A DNA stretch of 17,249 nucleotides from DASZFV01 sp035546175 (GTDB taxonomy: Bacteria; Myxococcota_A; Polyangia; Fen-1088): positions 1 through 17,249 of the forward strand of contig DASZWW010000113.1 in assembly GCA_035546175.1 (NCBI GenBank), written 5' to 3'. Under the pieces are notes generated by a model. The model was not told the origin of the DNA and made no database searches. It saw only the letters and a program-made list of their open reading frames with translations. Of the stretch, positions 14,110 through 17,249 are shown piece by piece. The number at the start of each line of letters is the position of its first letter. Positions within the stretch are counted from its first letter, which is position 1. The translations under genes were made by a program, and so were the position numbers.

Positions 14110-15071
14110 GGCCGGGGCTCGGCGGCGAAGGCCGCCTCGCGCGGGCGCGGCGCCGCGCTCTCCTCGGCCAGCGCCTCGAGCACGAGGGCGCGGATCGTGC
14201 GCGGCAGCTTGAGGCGCGCCAGCCACGAGTGTCCCTCGACGTCGAGGCGGCGCAGGCCGTGCGCGACCGCGCGCGCCGTGCGCGCCAGGCCGAAGTGCCG
14301 CGCGAAGCCCGCGGCGCCCAGGGAGAAGAAGGAGAGCGCGTCCGCGTTCGCGAGCAGCGCGGCCGCCGGCTCGCGCGGCTCGCTCGACGCGGTGCCCTCG
14401 TGCGCGGCGATGAGGACGCGCGTCCGCTCGACGAGCGGCGGCGGCGTGCTCAACGACTCGAGCATGCCCACCACGGCCCGCGCCGAGGCCTCGGCCTCGG
14501 CGCGCCTCGACGCGAGGTCGTCGTCCGGCCCGCGGATCATGGGCGACGCGCCGGCGTCGTGCAGGAGCGCCGCCAGCTGCAGCGACAGGCTCGCGTGCGG
14601 CTCGAGGCGCAGCACCCAGCGCCAGGTGTCGAGCGCGTGGTCGTGCTCGGCCGCGACGAGCGGGAGGCGGCGATCGAACATCGCCTCGTGCGCGGCCAGG
14701 ATCTGCTGGAAGAAGGGCGTCGCCGAGGCGGGGTTCGTCGAGCTGTCGAAGCGCTGAAAGCGCAGGGCGAGCTGCAGCGCGCTCTCGGCCAGGCGATCGA
14801 GATCCGCGCCGTCGTCGACGAGCCGCAGCTCGCAGCGGCCGCGGCGCCCGATGCAGCGCCAGACCTCGTCGTCGAGCGCGAGCAGGTCGTACTCGTCGCC
14901 GGCCCAGCGCGCGGCCGCGACGGGGATGGCGGCGTCCGACCAGGCGGGCGCGAACCCGTCCGGGTCGGACGGCTCGCCGCGATCGAGCCGCGTCGAGGCG
15001 AGGACCCGCGTGAGGAGCGCGCGGTGCGCGGGCACGGGGGACGAGGTGGCGATTCGCAGGAGGGGCAGCAT
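14106..15071 (-). CDS. HD-domain (metal-dependent phosphohydrolase-like) protein
   Basis: A 321-residue protein. The centre holds an HD-type helical core: His143 or His145 (AEHDHALDTWRWV), the His171-Asp172 pair (LAALLHDAGASP), His224 (VLIAAHEGT) and Asp244 (ANADALSFF), in the order H, HD, H, D of the superfamily. The first 110 residues (DPDGFAPAWSDAAIPV, DEYDLLALDDEVW) are of unknown fold. HD proteins are usually nucleotide or phospho-sugar hydrolases. Here, in front of a glycosyltransferase and a nucleotidyltransferase with overlapping ends, it might process a precursor or act as a regulator; this is inference. The ATG at 15071 is used. GGGA lies 11 nt before it and a -24/-12-like motif 15 nt before it. 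The open frame upstream is not convincing protein. Confidence 0.75.
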   Translation of the reverse strand: MLPLLRIATSSPVPAHRALLTRVLASTRLDRGEPSDPDGFAPAWSDAAIPVAAARWAGDEYDLLALDDEVWRCIGRRGRCELRLVDDGADLDRLAESALQLALRFQRFDSSTNPASATPFFQQILAAHEAMFDRRLPLVAAEHDHALDTWRWVLRLEPHASLSLQLAALLHDAGASPMIRGPDDDLASRRAEAEASARAVVGMLESLSTPPPLVERTRVLIAAHEGTASSEPREPAAALLANADALSFFSLGAAGFARHFGLARTARAVAHGLRRLDVEGHSWLARLKLPRTIRALVLEALAEESAAPRPREAAFAAEPRP

Positions 15072-15085
15072 CGCGCGATCGTTCC

Positions 15086-15101
15086 CGCACGTTCCGTACC
15101 A
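15086..15101 (-). promoter_or_regulatory. sigma-54 (-24/-12) promoter candidate for the HD/CgeB/nucleotidyltransferase operon
   Basis: The minus strand reads T-GGTACG-GAAC-GTGCG, with GG and GC exactly 10 nt apart. Aligned with the element at 8647-8662 it gives the shared string GTTYGGYACGG-N4-TGC. The GC is 15 nt before the ATG at 15071 (14 nt in the other operon), so the leader would again be only a few nt. GTGCAG occurs about 64 nt further upstream (15169-15164), as in the other operon. Confidence 0.45.
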
Positions 15102-15199
15102 AACCCGCGGCGGCGCGACCGCGCGTCCGGAACCCGGGCGCGCCGCGCACCGTTTGCGGTCGGCTGCACGTTCTTCAGCGTGCGCCGCCGCTCGCGCGC

Positions 15200-15559
15200 T
15201 CACTTCCGACGGCAGAGCTCGGCGATCACGTCGACCGACGCCGGCTTGACCAGGTGCACGTCGAAGCCGGCCTCCTCCGAGGCCCGACGGTCCTGCTCGC
15301 GGCCGTACCCCGAGAGCGCGATGAGCTTGAGATCGTCGGCGCCGTCGGGCGAGGAGCGGAGCCGCTTGGCGACCTCGTAGCCGTCCATCCTGGGCAGGCC
15401 GATGTCGACGATGGCCACCTCGGGCCGCAGCTCGTGCGCGAGCGCGAGGGCGCTCGCGCCGTCGTTCGCGGCGGCCACGACGTGGCCGAGATCCTGAAGC
15501 GTCTCCTCGAGGACGACCCGCGTGTCGTCGTCGTCTTCGACAATCAAAATCCGGCTCAC
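15200..15559 (-). CDS. stand-alone response regulator receiver protein (CheY-like)
   Basis: A 119-residue single receiver domain with no output domain. The acidic pocket is Glu8, Asp9 and Asp10 (LIVEDDDD), the phospho-acceptor is Asp52 (AIVDIGLPRMDGYEVA), the switch Ser is 83 (ALSGYG) and the conserved Lys is 105 (HLVKPA). The segment SGYGREQDRRASEEAGFDVHL resembles receivers attached to hybrid histidine kinases, but no kinase is in the window. It should relay phosphate or act by protein contact. The start is GTG at 15559, with GGAGGG six nt upstream; a TTG one codon before is less well spaced. The 128-bp gap to the HD gene suggests separate transcription, though read-through is possible. Confidence 0.9.
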   Translation of the reverse strand: MSRILIVEDDDDTRVVLEETLQDLGHVVAAANDGASALALAHELRPEVAIVDIGLPRMDGYEVAKRLRSSPDGADDLKLIALSGYGREQDRRASEEAGFDVHLVKPASVDVIAELCRRK

Positions 15560-15706
15560 CAATGTCCCTCCGACCGCACGCCCCGGACCGTTCGGTTCTA
15601 GCCGCCGCGTCGCGCGGAATCCAGCGGGAGATCTCCGTATTGCTCGACTTGGCCCGGTGAATAGGTTCTCGCCCGAACCGCCAACCCACCTGCCAAGGAG
15701 ACGCCC

Positions 15707-15832
15707 ATGACCCTCGTTCGCATCGCCTTCATCGGCCTCGCCGTCCTCCTGCCGACCGTCTGGACCGTGGCCCGCGCCGCCGACGAGCCGCCCGCGGGCG
15801 ACACCGAGAAGAAGGGCGAGGAGGCCAAGTAG
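15707..15832 (+). CDS. small secreted peptide, 41 residues
   Basis: ATG preceded by AAGGAG with 6-nt spacing, the best ribosome binding site in the window. The product is a signal peptide (MTLVRIAFIGLAVLLPT, then VWTVARA, with likely cleavage at ARA-A) followed by a very short charged tail (DEPPAGDTEKKGEEAK). After cleavage only about 17 residues remain. Similar short proteins with a Lys/Glu-rich tail are frequent in Polyangia-type genomes, as far as I know without a known role. It ends 6 bp before the PEBP gene, so it may also serve as a strong translational leader for it. Confidence 0.7.
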   Translation: MTLVRIAFIGLAVLLPTVWTVARAADEPPAGDTEKKGEEAK

Positions 15833-15838
15833 AAGCGC

Positions 15839-16375
15839 ATGATCCTCGCGATCGACCGCCCCGACACGAGGACGTCGCAGCACCTGAAGGTGAGCTCCGG
15901 CGTGTTCGGCGAGGGTGACGTGATTCCCCCCGAGTTCTCGGACTACGACCACGGCGCGAGCTTCCCCCTCGCCTGGAGCGACGGTCCGGTGGGGACGCGC
16001 TCGTACGCCGTGCTCGTCGAGGATCCCGACGTGCGGCGGGCGCCCGTGCCGTTCTCGCACTGGGTCGTGTGGAACATCCCCGTGCACGCCCACCACCTGC
16101 CGCGCGGCGTGCCGGCGCGCGCGAGGCTGGACGATCCCGCGGGCGCGCGCCAGGGCGCGACGTCGATGGGCAACGTCGGCTACTTCGGGCCGCGGCCGCC
16201 CAAAGGCGACGCCGCGCACCACTACCACGTTCAGGTCTTCGCGCTCGACCGCGAGCTCGACCTGCCCGACGGCGCCGACCGCGACGCCTTCGTCGCGGCC
16301 ATCGCCGGTCATGTGCTCGCGAGCGGCGAGCTCGTCGGGACGTTCGAGCGCGGCGCCGGCGCGCCCGGGCCGTGA
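15839..16375 (+). CDS. YbhB/YbcL family (PEBP, Raf kinase inhibitor-like) protein
   Basis: A 178-residue protein of the phosphatidylethanolamine-binding family. Motifs are LAWSDGPVGTRSYAVLVEDPD, then PFSHWVVWNIP (anion-pocket region), YFGPRPPKGDAAHHYHVQVFALD, and the C-terminal HVLASGELVGTFER. No signal peptide is visible, so it is likely cytoplasmic. Bacterial members have no settled biochemical role. The ATG at 15839 lies 6 bp after the small-peptide stop, with only a weak ribosome site (AGAAG), implying coupling to the upstream gene. The stop overlaps the GTG start of the hydroxylase gene (GTGA). Confidence 0.92.
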   Translation: MILAIDRPDTRTSQHLKVSSGVFGEGDVIPPEFSDYDHGASFPLAWSDGPVGTRSYAVLVEDPDVRRAPVPFSHWVVWNIPVHAHHLPRGVPARARLDDPAGARQGATSMGNVGYFGPRPPKGDAAHHYHVQVFALDRELDLPDGADRDAFVAAIAGHVLASGELVGTFERGAGAPGP

Positions 16376-17115
16376 GCGCGAACGGCAAGACGTTCCGCGA
16401 GCGGGCCTACGACGGCGCCATGGCGCTGCTGCGTCCGGCGGCGGCGCTCGTCGAGCGGACCTCGCTCGTGCCCACGACGCCCTTCTTGCGGGCCCAGGAC
16501 TTCCCGTGGATCCCGGCCCTCGAGGCCGGCTACGCCGACATCCGGCGCGAGCTCGACGCGGTGATGACGTGGCGGAACGAGCTGCCCGCGTTCCACGACA
16601 TCAACGGCGACGCGACCGACCTCGACACCGACGACTGGAAGAGCTTCTTCTTCTACGGCTTCGGGAAGCGGTCGAAGGCGAACTGCGCGCGCTGCCCGCG
16701 CACGGCCGAGCTCATCTCGCGCGTCCCCGGCATGACGACGGCGTTCTTCTCGATCCTGCTGCCCGGCGCGCGCTTGCCGCCGCACACGGGGCCCTGGAAG
16801 GGCTTCATCCGCTACCACCTCGGCCTCATCGTGCCGGAGCCCGCCGACCGCTGCGGCATCGTCGTGGGCGGGCAGGAGGCGCACTGGCGCGAGGGCGGGA
16901 GCCTCGTCTTCGACGACACCTACGTGCACAGCGCGTGGAACGACACCGCGGGCACGCGCGTCGTGCTGTTCCTCGACGTCGTGCGCCCCTGCCGCTTCCC
17001 CGGCTCCCTGGTCAACCAGGCCGTCATCCGCGGCGCCGCGCTGACGCCCTTCATCCGGAGCTCGGCCCGCCGCGAGCGTCGCTGGGAGAAGGCGTTCGGC
17101 GCCCGCCACGGCTAG
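16372..17115 (+). CDS. aspartyl/asparaginyl beta-hydroxylase family dioxygenase
   Basis: A 247-residue Fe(II)/2-oxoglutarate-dependent oxygenase of the AspH type. Iron ligands are His138 (LPPHTGPWKGF) and His186 (VFDDTYVHSAWN). The family characteristically lacks the Asp ligand and has Gly in its place (HTG). Arg147/His149 (IRYHLGLIVP) and Arg196 (TRVVLFLDVVRP) fit 2-oxoglutarate binding. Family members hydroxylate Asp/Asn side chains or lipids such as LpxO-like substrates; the substrate here is unknown. The GTG start overlaps the PEBP stop. The frame continues upstream only as an Arg-rich shadow. The stop TAG lies inside CTAG, directly at the edge of an insertion sequence, so the gene end should be compared with relatives. 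Confidence 0.88.
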   Translation: MSANGKTFRERAYDGAMALLRPAAALVERTSLVPTTPFLRAQDFPWIPALEAGYADIRRELDAVMTWRNELPAFHDINGDATDLDTDDWKSFFFYGFGKRSKANCARCPRTAELISRVPGMTTAFFSILLPGARLPPHTGPWKGFIRYHLGLIVPEPADRCGIVVGGQEAHWREGGSLVFDDTYVHSAWNDTAGTRVVLFLDVVRPCRFPGSLVNQAVIRGAALTPFIRSSARRERRWEKAFGARHG

Positions 17116-17249
17116 AGCGCATCTCATAAATGCCGAATGAGGATCCGGACGCAGGCGAGCCAGACGAAGCCCATGAAGTTGCCGGCTTTGGACTCGTAGC
17201 GGGTGTGGACCCTGCGGTGACGCAGTAGCCAGGCGATCAGCCGCTCCAC
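17116..17249 (-). mobile_element. IS5-like insertion sequence, one end (runs off the window)
   Basis: The sequence from about 17116 (AGCGCATCTCATAAATG) onward carries the 3' end of a transposase only 8 bp inside the likely element tip, as in compact IS5-family elements. CTAG (17112-17115) fits the YTAR target of part of that family. The exact tip and the other end cannot be seen. Confidence 0.6.
17124..17249 (-). CDS. IS5-family transposase, C-terminal 41 residues
   Basis: The minus strand reads VERLIAWLLRHRRVHTRYE, then SKAGNFMGFVWLACVRIL, then IRHL and TGA. This is the C-terminus of DDE transposases of the IS5 family: VER with the catalytic Glu, W, RRxxxRYE, then a hydrophobic FxxFxxLAC helix. 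The first two catalytic Asp residues lie outside the window, so it cannot be told whether the gene is intact. The stop codon lies very close to the probable element end. Confidence 0.8.
   Translation of the reverse strand: MERLIAWLLRHRRVHTRYESKAGNFMGFVWLACVRILIRHL

Noticed and set aside
13078..14757. 559-codon plus-strand open frame over the CgeB and HD genes
   Set aside because: Shadow of three coupled minus-strand genes; no recognisable fold.

Overview
The window is very GC-rich, with G or C at almost every third codon position, frequent GTG starts and several 4-nt start/stop overlaps. It carries many lipoproteins, a sigma-54 activator, CgeB-type glycosyltransferases and a tiny secreted peptide of a kind common in Polyangia-like bacteria. 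I infer a Gram-negative myxobacterium (Myxococcota). This rests on style and gene content, not on a marker gene. No rRNA, tRNA, CRISPR array or prophage was seen, and no stretch over 300 bases lacks a gene. The longest gap is 8445-8675, and it holds regulatory sequence.

Left part, 1-4980. The 5' end of a lipoprotein gene lies at 1-188 (minus). Next, also on the minus strand, is a nitrosative-stress-like block: an NsrR-type Rrf2 regulator (2384-2836), a three-domain multicopper oxidase whose GTG start overlaps the nsrR stop (900-2387), and a hemerythrin HHE protein (261-746). An AT-rich tandem 11-bp repeat directly upstream of nsrR is a likely autoregulatory operator. Diverging from nsrR are a small lipoprotein and a lipid-anchored DegP/HtrA-like protease with two PDZ domains.

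Middle part, 5020-8444 (minus). Here lie glucose-6-phosphate dehydrogenase preceded by a small holin-superfamily membrane protein, and a sigma-54 enhancer-binding protein with a degenerate receiver domain and a GAFSGA loop.

Glycan locus, 8676-15559. Two convergent operons face each other. On the plus strand are a GT4-type glycosyltransferase, a CgeB-like glycosyltransferase and an acyltransferase-3 membrane protein. On the minus strand are an HD-domain protein, a CgeB-like glycosyltransferase and a sugar nucleotidyltransferase, preceded by a stand-alone response regulator. The gene set suggests synthesis and O-acylation of a surface or spore/biofilm polysaccharide. Both operons begin with the same -24/-12 (sigma-54) style element, sharing GTTYGGYACGG-N4-TGC, placed 14-15 nt before the start codon. 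A GTGCAG motif lies about 64 nt further upstream in both. The sigma-54 activator gene next door is the obvious candidate regulator. A similar -24/-12 element precedes the hemerythrin gene.

Right part, 15707-17249 (plus). A 41-residue secreted peptide gene, a PEBP/YbhB-family protein and an aspartyl/asparaginyl beta-hydroxylase form a tight operon. It ends at the edge of an IS5-like insertion sequence whose transposase 3' end (minus) runs off the window.
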